The notes beneath the pieces are model-generated. The model ran no database searches and was not told the origin of the DNA. It worked only from the letters and a program-made list of their open reading frames with translations. The position numbers and the translations under genes were made by a program. Positions 44,578-53,371 of a stretch of 64,000 nt of DNA are shown piece by piece. This DNA is from JBPRGG01 sp051418075 (GTDB lineage: Bacteria > Bacteroidota > Bacteroidia > Cytophagales > Cyclobacteriaceae): contig JBPRGG010000056.1 in the NCBI GenBank assembly GCA_051418075.1, positions 124,001 through 188,000 on the forward strand. The letters run 5' to 3'. The first letter of the stretch is position 1; the number at the start of each line of letters is the position of its first letter.

Positions 44578-45567
44578 TTAATTACTGATAGGTACCTTAT
44601 TCAATACATTTTTAATGATATCCTTAGTGGAAACCCCATCTGCTTCCGCTTCATAATTTAAAATGATCCTGTGATTTAAAATGTCTAAAGCAACCTCCTT
44701 GATGTCTTCAGGCAGCACATAATCCCTTTCCTCAAAAAAGGCTATGGCTTTGGCAGCCAGGTTCAGATTGATGCTGGCCCTGGGTGAAGCACCAAATTGA
44801 ATGTAATTAGCCTCATTATGCAGTGAAAAAGCCTTGGGGTTCCTGGTGGCAAATACGATCTCAACGATGTATTTCTCCAACGAGTCGGAAATTTTGACTT
44901 TGTTGATCTCGTCCCTTATCTTAAAAATATCTTCTTTGGATAAAACTTCATTCAGGGAGCGGTCAAAATTAAGATTAGACATGCGGCGCATGATTTCAAG
45001 TTCTTCGCTCTTGGTAGGATAATCAACAAACACTTTCATCATGAACCGGTCCACCTGGGCTTCAGGTAGAGGATAAGTCCCTTCCTGCTCCACCGGGTTT
45101 TGGGTGGCCAAAACCAGAAAAGGGCGGTCCAGCTTGAAGGTAGTTTCCCCGATGGTCACTTGCTTTTCCTGCATGGATTCCAGTAAAGCCGATTGCACTT
45201 TGGCCGGGGACCGGTTGACCTCATCAGCCAAAATAAAATTGGCAAATATAGGCCCTTTTTTTACTTCAAAGGTGCCCAGCTTCTGATTATAGATCATGGT
45301 CCCAATCAGATCAGTGGGCAACAGATCAGGAGTAAACTGAATACGCTGAAAATCCAGCTTCAATACCTGCGCCAAAGTATTAATAGTCAAGGTCTTGGCC
45401 AATCCAGGCACACCTTCCAGCAGGATATGCCCCTGGGTAAACAGCCCCACTAACAAACGGTTAATCATCTGTTCCTGCCCTACTACCACTTTGGATATTT
45501 CTGCAAATACCTGACTTATTTTTTGCTGTAATGCTTTCTTTTGTTCATTAACCGAAACGTCATCCAT
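44578..45567 (-). CDS. MoxR family AAA+ ATPase
   Basis: 329 residues. Walker A is EGVPGLAKTLT (near residues 56-66), Walker B is FILADEVNR (near 111-119), LATQNPVEQEGTYPLPEAQVDRF is the sensor block and GASPRASINL is sensor 2. MoxR proteins act as chaperones, usually beside DUF58 and VWA genes on the same strand. Here neither is adjacent: the gene is followed by its own terminator and preceded by an unrelated membrane gene. Orphan copy. Confidence 0.93.
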   Translation of the reverse strand: MDDVSVNEQKKALQQKISQVFAEISKVVVGQEQMINRLLVGLFTQGHILLEGVPGLAKTLTINTLAQVLKLDFQRIQFTPDLLPTDLIGTMIYNQKLGTFEVKKGPIFANFILADEVNRSPAKVQSALLESMQEKQVTIGETTFKLDRPFLVLATQNPVEQEGTYPLPEAQVDRFMMKVFVDYPTKSEELEIMRRMSNLNFDRSLNEVLSKEDIFKIRDEINKVKISDSLEKYIVEIVFATRNPKAFSLHNEANYIQFGASPRASINLNLAAKAIAFFEERDYVLPEDIKEVALDILNHRIILNYEAEADGVSTKDIIKNVLNKVPISN

Positions 45568-45709
45568 TTGTCAAACTTTTTATAAAATTGTAAAAAACCA
45601 ACGCAAAAATAAATATTTTACCATACAATCAATTGTTTTGGTCTAAAAATAGACCATCATTTTATATATCCTCTATTGGTATCATTCTATTTCATGAACC
45701 TGAAAAGTA

Positions 45710-46195
45710 TCAGTGTTTTCTGATCAGGGTCAGCAAAGCCAACCTGGATCTTTTATAATACATGTTAAAATTTACCAAAGCAATCCCATAATTGATCAGG
45801 CCGGCTATCAGAGCGATGATCCCATATAAATAGATCTTATAAGCCAGGAAAAACAACAGGGCCATCATTAAGCATATAATACTCCACATCATAATGAATA
45901 GCAGGGTACTATAAAACAGCTGGTAATGCAAAAACACCAGGCAACCCCTTGAGGTGGCTTCGATACGTCCGGTAATCAGAGGAAGAAAATTTTGAGGTAC
46001 TTTGATGATCATGGAGATCCGAAATTTCCCTTCTGCTATACATCCATTGAATATTGCCTCACTAGATTTGCCTGAGCCCAGGGGAGGTGAACTCATCTGC
46101 CTTGCTGGTTTTACATATCGGACCAGTAAATTTTCCAGTTGACCAGCCTCATGAGGCAAAACCAGGGTCTCCTTTTTGTAGGGAAAAAAGGTCAT
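45710..46195 (-). CDS. small membrane protein, unknown
   Basis: 161 residues with two long hydrophobic helices (about 93-118 and 122-145). The first 85 residues are soluble-looking and include a Ser/Pro/Gly stretch. Its start overlaps the RidA stop by four bases (ATGA), so it is translated from the same message. I do not recognise a family. Confidence 0.55.
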   Translation of the reverse strand: MTFFPYKKETLVLPHEAGQLENLLVRYVKPARQMSSPPLGSGKSSEAIFNGCIAEGKFRISMIIKVPQNFLPLITGRIEATSRGCLVFLHYQLFYSTLLFIMMWSIICLMMALLFFLAYKIYLYGIIALIAGLINYGIALVNFNMYYKRSRLALLTLIRKH

Positions 46196-46575
46196 AATGC
46201 CACGGCAATACAGGATATTTCTACATTTACACCTTTGGGCAGCTGGCTTACCTCAACGGTCTCCCTTGCCGGTGGATCCTGGCTGAAGAACGTTCCGTAA
46301 ACTTGGTTGATCCGGCTGAAATCTTCCATCCTCCTGACAAAGATCGAACACTTGACTACATTTAAAAAAGTAAGATTGGCTGCTTTTAAAATTTCTCCCA
46401 GGTTGCTCATCACCTGCCGGGTTTCAGTTTCAATGTCCGACTGACTGATCTTTCCGGAATCAGGATCAATCCCTATCTGACCGGAAACATAGAGGGTATT
46501 TCCGGCATAAATAGCCTGACTGTATGGACCAATGGGATCAGGTGCTTTGCTAGTATAAATTACATTTTTTTTCAT
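46192..46575 (-). CDS. ridA: RidA family reactive intermediate/imine deaminase
   Basis: 127 residues. The standard RidA pattern is APDPIGPYSQAI, GNTLYVSGQIGIDP, VVKCSIFVRRMEDFS and the PPARETVEVSQLPKGVNVEI block with its catalytic Arg. It hydrolyses 2-aminoacrylate and related imines made by PLP enzymes, protecting amino acid metabolism. Overlaps the small membrane gene by four bases. Confidence 0.92.
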   Translation of the reverse strand: MKKNVIYTSKAPDPIGPYSQAIYAGNTLYVSGQIGIDPDSGKISQSDIETETRQVMSNLGEILKAANLTFLNVVKCSIFVRRMEDFSRINQVYGTFFSQDPPARETVEVSQLPKGVNVEISCIAVAL

Positions 46576-46942
46576 TTTTGCCTCTCTTTTAAGCTGTTTT
46601 GGTTTATTTTTACGAATTTTTAATATTTAATGGTTAAATTAACATCTCATATTTTATATTTTTCTGTATTAATTCCCTCTTAAGGGTGAAACAATACACC
46701 ATGACGGTAATTTATTCAAACAATAACATTATCTTTGGTAGAAACAAATTTGACGAAATATTACATTAACATATTCATAATTTAAAGTTAATTTTTAATT
46801 CTAATATTTAATCATTCTTATATATTGAATAGCAAATTGAAATATTTGCATATTTTGAGATTTTTTTTAAAATTATTTAAATAATAATACATTTTTACTA
46901 ACTTTGTTTCAACATTCAACCAGTTCTTTTAATTATTTACAT
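46576..46942. other. intergenic region (367 bp), AT-rich
   Basis: Very AT-rich stretch between ridA (minus) and the tRNA-like RNA (plus). A short hairpin GCAAAT/ATTTGC is at 46832-46849, and the RNA gene's -7 element is at 46899. No coding sequence seen. Confidence 0.5.
46899..46906 (+). promoter_or_regulatory. -7 promoter element of the tRNA-like RNA gene
   Basis: TAACTTTG (TAnnTTTG) would start transcription near 46913, about 30 bases before the mature 5' end. Confidence 0.5.
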
Positions 46943-47067
46943 TGTAGAGTGATGAAACTGGCAGACATGCCCTCCTGTCTCGGGGGTGGAGGCTACAGAA
47001 TAAATCACATATGTTGATCAGGTATGTGACTAACTGCTCCTTGGAGGTTCGAATCCTCCCTCTACAG
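46943..47067 (+). tRNA. tRNA-like RNA, class II (Leu-like body), with a 56-base variable arm
   Basis: 125 bases. Acceptor stem TGTAGAG/CTCTACA (46943-46949 with 47060-47066) is perfect; discriminator G, no encoded CCA. The D arm ATG/CAT has a GG-containing 11-base loop (AAACTGGCAGA) typical of tRNA-Leu. T arm GGAGG-TTCGAAT-CCTCC (47043-47059) is canonical. The anticodon stem CCCTC/GGGGG (one GU) holds loop CTGTCTC, whose middle would read GTC with a pyrimidine at 37, which is abnormal. The variable region 46987-47042 is 56 bases: GGAG/CTCC, CAG/CTG and a 7-bp TCACATA/TATGTGA hairpin. The anticodon is therefore uncertain; CCTCC (46971) can also pair with GGAGG (46988). Confidence 0.55.
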
Positions 47068-47071
47068 CTTA

Positions 47072-47110
47072 GGGTAGGTAACAAAACACTTTTGCTGCCT
47101 ACCCTTTTTT
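47072..47110 (+). terminator. terminator of the tRNA-like RNA gene
   Basis: 7-bp stem GGGTAGG/CCTACCC (47072-47078 with 47098-47104), inner CAAAA/TTTTG pairing, then six Ts. Confidence 0.85.
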
Positions 47111-47174
47111 ATTTACCAATAGTAATAACCATAATTATCCGCAATCCTCTAGGCAAGTCATGTAATTTTAGCTT

Positions 47175-47182
47175 TATTTTTG
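47175..47182 (+). promoter_or_regulatory. -7 promoter element before thioredoxin-like gene
   Basis: TATTTTTG, a TAnnTTTG match, 65 bases before ATG 47248. Confidence 0.35.
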
Positions 47183-47247
47183 TTTGAAATATATATAGGT
47201 TTGATTCGTTTTTGATTGACTTAACCCATTAACCTTTACTTCATATT

Positions 47248-47787
47248 ATGAAATACATCATACTGCTGTTCACCACCTTCATCTATTTTCAGGTAAAAGC
47301 TCAGGTTACAGGGAAAATGTTTCCTGATCTTTCCGGAGAAAAGGTTTCAGATGAAAAAGTCAATATTCCTCAGGATTGTATTGGCAAATACACCTTATTG
47401 GGTCTGGCTTACAGTAAAAAATCAGAAGAAGACCTTAATACCTGGTTTAAACCGGTTCATTCAACTTTTATCCGAAAGCCAACCGGGATGTTTGCCCAGT
47501 TTGCCCATGACGTTAATGTTTATTTTATTCCTATGTTTACCGGTATAAAAGCTGCGGCTTCCGGATCAGCCAAACGCAAAGCCAGTCGTAAAATGGATCC
47601 ACAGTTATTACCATATGTAGTATTTTATAAGGGCAGTCTAAAGGATTATAAAAAGACCCTGGAGTTTGATCAAAAGGATTTGCCATATTTCTTTGTACTG
47701 GATCCCGGGGGGAAAATCATTTATGCCACTACCGGCAGGTTTAGTCAGGCCAAACTGGATGAAATTGAGCAACTGGTGAGTCAGTAA
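47248..47787 (+). CDS. exported thioredoxin-fold-like protein without CXXC
   Basis: 179 residues with a signal peptide (cut near 19, VKAQV). The KMFPDLSGEKVSDEKVNIPQD start and KYTLLGLAYSKKSEEDLNTWF resemble the AhpC/redoxin or ATP10-like thioredoxin fold, and PYFFVLDPGGKIIYATTG fits the C-terminal strands. The usual CXXC redox pair is absent (one Cys, in the middle of the PQDCIGKY segment), so it is unlikely to be a disulfide oxidoreductase. The fold call is tentative. Confidence 0.6.
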   Translation: MKYIILLFTTFIYFQVKAQVTGKMFPDLSGEKVSDEKVNIPQDCIGKYTLLGLAYSKKSEEDLNTWFKPVHSTFIRKPTGMFAQFAHDVNVYFIPMFTGIKAAASGSAKRKASRKMDPQLLPYVVFYKGSLKDYKKTLEFDQKDLPYFFVLDPGGKIIYATTGRFSQAKLDEIEQLVSQ

Positions 47788-47958
47788 CAGCTAGATTGGA
47801 ACTGTATCAAAAGGATCCAGGCTATTTGATTGTGAATTGAATCAGGAAAGTATAATTTAAAATACTTCGAAAAGCAATAGTTTCATTAGTAATAAGGTAA
47901 GTTTTTAGCAGATTTTAACCTGAATTTTTGTTTATTTCAACCTAAATTGCCTCTAAAA

Positions 47959-49026
47959 ATGTTACGACCCACCCTGCTTTTGCTTTTGATTACCAGCTTT
48001 TTCATTTCCTGTTCCAAGTCAGATCCTGAAATAGTGAATATAGTCACCAAAGGGCCGCGTAAACTGGGCATACACATCACCGAATCGAAAAATGGCGATT
48101 ATGACCAAAACTTTCAGGATGCTTTGAATGCCGGTATGGATGTAGTACCACTTACTTTTTACTGGACTACTCTGGAAAATGATCAGGGTTATGATTTTGA
48201 GCTGTTGGATATCATGAATGCTTATTTCCCTTATTTCGATGTACCTGTATCGCTTAACATTAGTCCTGTAGCAGCCATTGATAAAGATATCCCTGCCGAT
48301 TTGCAAACCAGAAAATTCAATGACCCGGTATTGATTGACCGTTTCCTGCAATTGCTGGATAGTATTCATCAACGTATACCAGCTGTCAAAATCAATAACC
48401 TGCTTTTGGGCAATGAGGTGGATCTGTACCTGAATCAGGATCCGGCTTATTGGCCTGAATTTAAAGTATTCTATGATTCAGCCCTGTTCAAAGCCAAAAA
48501 ATTATGGGGCAACCAGCTCCGGGTAGGCGTTGAAATTACCCTGGGTTCACTTACTCAAATTCAGGTGGATCCAGCCCGGCAATTAAACCAACACAGTGAC
48601 CTGGTGGCTTTTACTTATTACCCTCTGGAATCAGACTTTACCATGCAACCTCCTCAGGTAGTGTTTGATGATTTGCAAAAGGTCGTGGACTTATATCCGG
48701 ACAGGCTGCTGTTCCTGGAAGAATGCGGCTATGCTTCCAGTCCGGTTTGCAATGCTTCTGTTGAAGCCCAGCAGGAATTTGTAGAAAATATATTTAAATT
48801 TTGGGATCAATATCCCTACCAGTTATTATATGTGGGTTTTTTATGGCTCAATGATCTGCCCCAAAGCTCAGTGGATTTTTTTGTAAATGATTACGGTATG
48901 CATGGTCAAAACCATCAACAGGCATTTGCTGCATACCTCAAAACCTGTGGATTGAGAAATTATGATGGAACAGCCAAACCGGCCTTTGAAATGCTTCAGA
49001 TCAATGCCCACTTAAGAGGCTGGTAG
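47959..49026 (+). CDS. lipoprotein with glycosidase-like TIM barrel
   Basis: 355 residues from ATG 47959 (a TTG at 47947 rejected). Lipobox FISC at Cys18. The mature chain looks like a TIM barrel of glycoside hydrolase clan A: DVVPLTFYWTTLEN near the start, LLLGNEVDLYL with Glu153 as candidate acid/base, and LFLEECGYASS with Glu254 or Glu255 as candidate nucleophile, about 100 residues later. No carbohydrate-binding module. Substrate unknown. Confidence 0.65.
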   Translation: MLRPTLLLLLITSFFISCSKSDPEIVNIVTKGPRKLGIHITESKNGDYDQNFQDALNAGMDVVPLTFYWTTLENDQGYDFELLDIMNAYFPYFDVPVSLNISPVAAIDKDIPADLQTRKFNDPVLIDRFLQLLDSIHQRIPAVKINNLLLGNEVDLYLNQDPAYWPEFKVFYDSALFKAKKLWGNQLRVGVEITLGSLTQIQVDPARQLNQHSDLVAFTYYPLESDFTMQPPQVVFDDLQKVVDLYPDRLLFLEECGYASSPVCNASVEAQQEFVENIFKFWDQYPYQLLYVGFLWLNDLPQSSVDFFVNDYGMHGQNHQQAFAAYLKTCGLRNYDGTAKPAFEMLQINAHLRGW

Positions 49027-49060
49027 TAATTAGAAGATGAAACATTTAAGGGCTATGACC

Positions 49061-49120
49061 AAAAAAATGGCTGCCTCCGTCTGATTTTATCTTTTGAGGC
49101 AGCCTTTAAATATTTTTTTT
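49061..49120. terminator. bidirectional terminator
   Basis: 9-bp perfect stem GGCTGCCTC/GAGGCAGCC (49069-49077 with 49096-49104), T tracts on both sides, between convergent genes. Confidence 0.85.
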
Positions 49121-49127
49121 CTATTTG

Positions 49128-49847
49128 CTACTGGTTTTCTGCTTCAGCTTCTTCACCAATACCTAATAATTCTACATCAAATATGAGCACAGAATTTGGT
49201 GGAATATTAGGACCAGCTCCTCTTTCACCGTAGGCCAGGTCAGAAGGTATATAAAGCTCCCATTTTCCTCCCACCTTCATTTTTTGTAAGGCTTCAGTCC
49301 AGCCAGGTATTACCTGATTTACCTGAAAAGTTACCGGTTCACCCCGGTCTACTGAGCTATCAAATACTTCCCCGTCGATGGTTTTGCCGGTATAATGCAC
49401 CCTTACCTGGTCTTCCAGAGCGGGCATTTCACCAGAGCCTTCCTCAATCACTTTATATTGCAGGCCACTTTCAGTAGTTTGAACCCCTTCTTTGGTTTTA
49501 TTGGATTCCAGGAATTCTTCACCTTCCACTTGAAGTTCACGGTTCTTCCTATCCCTCAAATTAGTAAAATAAGCTGATAAAAGTTGGTCTGCCATATCAG
49601 GCGTTACTTTTACATTTTCTTCATCCTGGTAAAAATCTTTAATGCCCTGGGCAAAAGCTGCTGCATTCACCTCTTCCAAACCCTGGGTTTTAATATTTTG
49701 GGCTATACTTACTCCTAAACTATAACTAACGGTATCCAATTCCGTATCCAGATTCGCAGTTCCTCCCCCTTCCATGTTGGCATTATTACAGGCGCTGTAA
49801 AAAATAGCGACAGAAAGGAAAATAAAAGATATTAATTTCAAATTCAT
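49128..49847 (-). CDS. FKBP-type peptidyl-prolyl cis-trans isomerase lipoprotein
   Basis: 239 residues. Lipobox YSAC at Cys20. The Mip-type N-terminal dimerisation helices (about 35-125) include DTVSYSLGVSIAQNIKTQG. The FKBP domain (about 130-228) has VHYTGKTIDGEVFDSS, VTFQVNQVIPGWTEAL and SDLAYGERGAGPNIPPNSVLIFDVELLG. It helps fold envelope proteins by prolyl isomerisation. Ends at a shared terminator. Confidence 0.93.
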   Translation of the reverse strand: MNLKLISFIFLSVAIFYSACNNANMEGGGTANLDTELDTVSYSLGVSIAQNIKTQGLEEVNAAAFAQGIKDFYQDEENVKVTPDMADQLLSAYFTNLRDRKNRELQVEGEEFLESNKTKEGVQTTESGLQYKVIEEGSGEMPALEDQVRVHYTGKTIDGEVFDSSVDRGEPVTFQVNQVIPGWTEALQKMKVGGKWELYIPSDLAYGERGAGPNIPPNSVLIFDVELLGIGEEAEAENQ

Positions 49848-49919
49848 AATTATAATTTTTTTATTGCAAAAATAGAAATATTGTTGGCTTATACTAATAT
49901 AATTGGACTAAATTCATTT

Positions 49920-49933
49920 GGTTTGATCAAACC
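49920..49933. promoter_or_regulatory. 14-bp perfect palindrome, possible operator
   Basis: GGTTTGATCAAACC is fully palindromic, 73 bases upstream of the FKBP ATG. A dimeric regulator site is possible. Confidence 0.35.
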
Positions 49934-50157
49934 CTTTGAATTGTCACTTTTGAATGGAAATAAATGGGACTCATCTTTCTACGATTTGGATAAATACCTG
50001 ATAATAATTCTACCAGAATCTGGCCCTCAATTGTCTAAATCAACTTTCTTCTTTTAAAGATGTGATGTCTGCTATAAAAATTTGAGCTTAATACTTCTGT
50101 CTTTTAGGATAAAATCCATATTTTTAAAAATCCAAAACATAATTCGGGAAAAAAGGC

Positions 50158-50165
50158 TAACTTTG
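50158..50165 (+). promoter_or_regulatory. -7 promoter element of the leu operon
   Basis: TAACTTTG (TAnnTTTG) 51 bases before the leuC ATG. No leader peptide or attenuator was found. Confidence 0.45.
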
Positions 50166-50215
50166 CCTCCCTTTATCAAAAAGGACATTCGTAGAAATTA
50201 TTAAATGATAAAATT

Positions 50216-51634
50216 ATGCCAAAAACATTATTTGATAAGATTTGGGACAGTCATGTAGTGTATCAAAAGGAATCTTATCCAGATGTATTGTATATTGACA
50301 CCCACCTGATCCATGAAGTGACCAGTCCCCAGGCCTTTGATGGATTACGGCAACGTCAATTACCTGTATTTCGCACAAACAAAACATGGGCTACAGCCGA
50401 TCATAATGTGCCGACTAAAGACCAGCACTTACCTATCAAAGAAGCCTTATCCCGGTTCCAGGTAGAAAAACTGGAATCCAACTGTAAGGAATTTGGCGTG
50501 GAAATGTATGGTCTGGGTCATCCTTTCCAGGGAATTGTGCATGTAATAGGTCCTGAACTGGGTATTACCCAACCAGGGAAGACCATGGTATGTGGCGATA
50601 GTCATACCTCTACCCATGGAGCCTTTGGAGCCATTGCTTTTGGTATCGGCACCAGTGAAGTGGAAGAAGTATTGGCTACCCAGTGTATCCTGCAGTACAA
50701 GCCCAAAAAAATGAAAATTGAAGTAAATGGTACACTGCGCCCGGGTGTATTAAGTAAAGATATTATCCTGTATATCATTTCCAAATTAACAGCCGGAGGC
50801 GGAACCGGATATTTCGTAGAATTTGCCGGTAGCACCATCAGGAATCTTTCCATGGAGGCACGCATGACCATTTGCAATATGAGCATCGAGATGGGTGCCA
50901 GGGGAGGATTGATTGCTCCGGATGAAAAGACCTTCGAATATGTTAAAGGCCGCAAATATGCTCCTGAAGGAGCTGATTGGGATAAAGCCATGGCCTATTG
51001 GCAATCGCTTACTACTGACGAAGGGGCCGAGTATGATAAGGTCTATACCTTTGAAGCCGAAGATATTGAACCGATGGTGACTTATGGTACCAATCCGGGC
51101 ATGGGTATAAAGATCACGAATACCATTCCAATGGGTGGCGATATCAGCAAAAAAAATGAAAGGACTTCATTTTATAAGTCATTGGATTACATGGGCTTAA
51201 ATGAAGGAGAATCATTGCTGGGTAAACCAATAGACTACGTATTTATCGGCAGTTGTACCAATTCCCGCATGGAAGACCTGCGTATGGTAGCAGACTTTGT
51301 CAAAGGGAAAAAGAAAGCCCCTAATGTGAATGCCTGGGTGATCCCCGGCTCCAAGCAAGTGGAAGAACAGGCAAAGAAGGAAGGATTAGATAAGATCTTT
51401 GAAGCAGCTGGTCTGGAATTCCGGGAACCGGGATGCTCAGCCTGTTTGGGGATGAATGAAGACAAGGTGCCCCGGGGGAAATACTGTGTCTCTACTTCCA
51501 ACCGCAACTTTGAAGGCCGGCAGGGCCCCGGTGCCCGAACCTTACTGGTCAGTCCGCTTACAGCTGCAGCCACTGCCATAGAAGGTAAAGTAGCAGATAT
51601 CAGAGAATATTTAAATGAATTGGAAACTGCATAA
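50216..51634 (+). CDS. leuC: 3-isopropylmalate dehydratase large subunit
   Basis: 472 residues. Aconitase-family isomerase of leucine synthesis: isopropylmalate 2- to 3-isomer. The 4Fe-4S ligands are Cys347 (GSCTNSR), Cys407 and Cys410 (CSACLGMN). CGDSHTSTHGAFGA is typical of LeuC. First gene of leuCDBA, 16 bases before leuD. Confidence 0.97.
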   Translation: MPKTLFDKIWDSHVVYQKESYPDVLYIDTHLIHEVTSPQAFDGLRQRQLPVFRTNKTWATADHNVPTKDQHLPIKEALSRFQVEKLESNCKEFGVEMYGLGHPFQGIVHVIGPELGITQPGKTMVCGDSHTSTHGAFGAIAFGIGTSEVEEVLATQCILQYKPKKMKIEVNGTLRPGVLSKDIILYIISKLTAGGGTGYFVEFAGSTIRNLSMEARMTICNMSIEMGARGGLIAPDEKTFEYVKGRKYAPEGADWDKAMAYWQSLTTDEGAEYDKVYTFEAEDIEPMVTYGTNPGMGIKITNTIPMGGDISKKNERTSFYKSLDYMGLNEGESLLGKPIDYVFIGSCTNSRMEDLRMVADFVKGKKKAPNVNAWVIPGSKQVEEQAKKEGLDKIFEAAGLEFREPGCSACLGMNEDKVPRGKYCVSTSNRNFEGRQGPGARTLLVSPLTAAATAIEGKVADIREYLNELETA

Positions 51635-51650
51635 AATAGCGCATTAGAAT

Positions 51651-52253
51651 ATGGAAAGAAAGCCTTTCAAATCTTTAACCTCTACCTGTGTACCTATCAC
51701 AGACGAAAATATTGATACAGACCAGATCATTCCGGCCCGTTTTCTTAAAGCCACTACCCGTGAAGGTTTTGGAGAAAACCTGTTCAGGGATTGGCGTTAC
51801 GACCGGGATGGGAATCCCAAGCCCGGGTTTGTTTTGAATGACCCTACCTACCAGGGTGATATATTGGTAGCCGGGAAAAATTTTGGCAGTGGCTCCAGCC
51901 GGGAACATGCTGCCTGGGCCATTGTAGATTATGGTTTCAAAGTCGTAGTATCCAGTTTTTTTGCTGATATTTTTAAAAATAATTCGCTGAATAATGGCCT
52001 TTTGCCTATACAGGTGTCAGATGAGTTTCTGAGTAACATATTCGATGCGGTGGAGAAAGACCCTCAAACCAGGCTGAAAGTAGACCTGGAAAACCAGCTG
52101 ATCACCCTGGAAGCTACAGGCGAATCAGAGACATTTGAGATAAATTCCTATAAGAAAATGTGTCTTCTGAACGGATATGACGACATCGAATATATTCTGA
52201 GTATCAAGGAACATATTGAAAAATTTGAAAACAACCGGGAATATCAATATTAA
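51651..52253 (+). CDS. leuD: 3-isopropylmalate dehydratase small subunit
   Basis: 200 residues. The swivelling domain is shown by DENIDTDQIIPARFLK and GKNFGSGSSREHAAWAI, the substrate-binding loop of LeuD. Pairs with LeuC in one enzyme. Two bases before leuB. Confidence 0.96.
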   Translation: MERKPFKSLTSTCVPITDENIDTDQIIPARFLKATTREGFGENLFRDWRYDRDGNPKPGFVLNDPTYQGDILVAGKNFGSGSSREHAAWAIVDYGFKVVVSSFFADIFKNNSLNNGLLPIQVSDEFLSNIFDAVEKDPQTRLKVDLENQLITLEATGESETFEINSYKKMCLLNGYDDIEYILSIKEHIEKFENNREYQY

Positions 52254-52255
52254 TT

Positions 52256-53338
52256 ATGGCTAGCTTTAAAATAACAGTGTTGCCTGGTGATGGCATAGGT
52301 GGAGAAGTGACCAGTTGGGGTATCAGGGTATTGGAAAAAACAGGTGAAAAATATGGACATCAGTTTACTTTTCAGGAAGGGCTGATTGGACATGCTGCCA
52401 TAGAAAAAACAGGAAGTCCACTGCCGGATCAAACCCTTTCCTTTTGTCGTGATTCCCAGGCCGTATTAATGGGCGCAGTAGGAGATCCCCGCTATGACCT
52501 GGATCCTTCCTTAAAAGTACGACCTGAACAGGGGCTTTTAAAGATCAGAAAAGAACTGGGACTTTATGCCAATCTTCGTCCTATCAAGATATTTGATGAA
52601 CTCATTGAAGCCTCTTCTCTTAAACCGGATGTAATCAGGGGAGCAGATATTTTATTTTTCAGAGAGTTAACCGGCGGAATTTATTTTGGTCAACCCAGTG
52701 AAAGAAGGGATAACGGCAATGTGGGCCTGGATACTATGATCTATTCCCGGGAGGAAGTCAGCCGAATTGCAAAAATGGCCTTTGAGGCAGCTTCAAAGCG
52801 AAGCAAAAAGGTTTGTTCGGTAGATAAAGCCAATGTACTGGAATCTTCCAGGCTCTGGCGTGAAGTAGTTAACGAGGTGGCCCGGGATTATCCGGATATT
52901 GCACTCACCCATATGTTTGTAGATAATGCAGCCATGCAATTGATCAAAAACCCCCTGCAGTTTGATGTGGTGGTAACCGGTAATATGTTTGGAGATATTT
53001 TAACTGATGAAGCTTCACAGATCTCAGGATCACTGGGGTTATTACCTTCGGCTTCGGTGGGAAGCCAAATAGGACTATATGAACCTGTACATGGTTCTGC
53101 TCCTGATATAGCTGGTAAAAACCTGGCCAACCCTATGGCCCTGATCTTATCTGCCGCCCTGATGCTGGAGATCTCTTTCGGACTAAAACAGGAAAGTGAG
53201 GATATCATTAATGCCATCGCTGTAACCCTGCGACAAGGCTACCGTACTGGTGACATTGCCGGAACCGGCGGAGACAACCTGAAAGTAGTTGGTACTGAGG
53301 AAATTGGTGGAGTAATATTGAAAAATTTAGTATCTTAG
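52256..53338 (+). CDS. leuB: 3-isopropylmalate dehydrogenase
   Basis: 360 residues. NAD-dependent oxidative decarboxylation of 3-isopropylmalate. Visible are the N-terminal VLPGDGIGGEV, RPEQGLLKIRKELGLYANLRP, RELTGGIYFG, KANVLESSRLWREV and the metal-binding GNMFGDILTDEASQ (Asp residues). GSAPDIAGKNLANP is the NAD-binding block. Third gene of the operon. Confidence 0.97.
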   Translation: MASFKITVLPGDGIGGEVTSWGIRVLEKTGEKYGHQFTFQEGLIGHAAIEKTGSPLPDQTLSFCRDSQAVLMGAVGDPRYDLDPSLKVRPEQGLLKIRKELGLYANLRPIKIFDELIEASSLKPDVIRGADILFFRELTGGIYFGQPSERRDNGNVGLDTMIYSREEVSRIAKMAFEAASKRSKKVCSVDKANVLESSRLWREVVNEVARDYPDIALTHMFVDNAAMQLIKNPLQFDVVVTGNMFGDILTDEASQISGSLGLLPSASVGSQIGLYEPVHGSAPDIAGKNLANPMALILSAALMLEISFGLKQESEDIINAIAVTLRQGYRTGDIAGTGGDNLKVVGTEEIGGVILKNLVS

Positions 53339-53371
53339 TAGTTAATCATAATTTTTTAAACCCATAAAATC

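Larger units (their letters stand above)
49848..50215. other. divergent intergenic region (368 bp)
   Basis: Between the FKBP gene and leuC. It contains a 14-base perfect palindrome at 49920-49933 and the leuC -7 element at 50158. No reading frame of note. Confidence 0.5.

Noticed and set aside
46970..46992. Alternative anticodon stem CCTCC/GGAGG
   Set aside because: It gives a 12-base loop, so the standard stem CCCTC/GGGGG is preferred, but the conflict is noted under the tRNA-like RNA.
49930..50215. Leucine leader peptide before leuC
   Set aside because: No short leucine-rich frame or attenuator stem was found in the gap.
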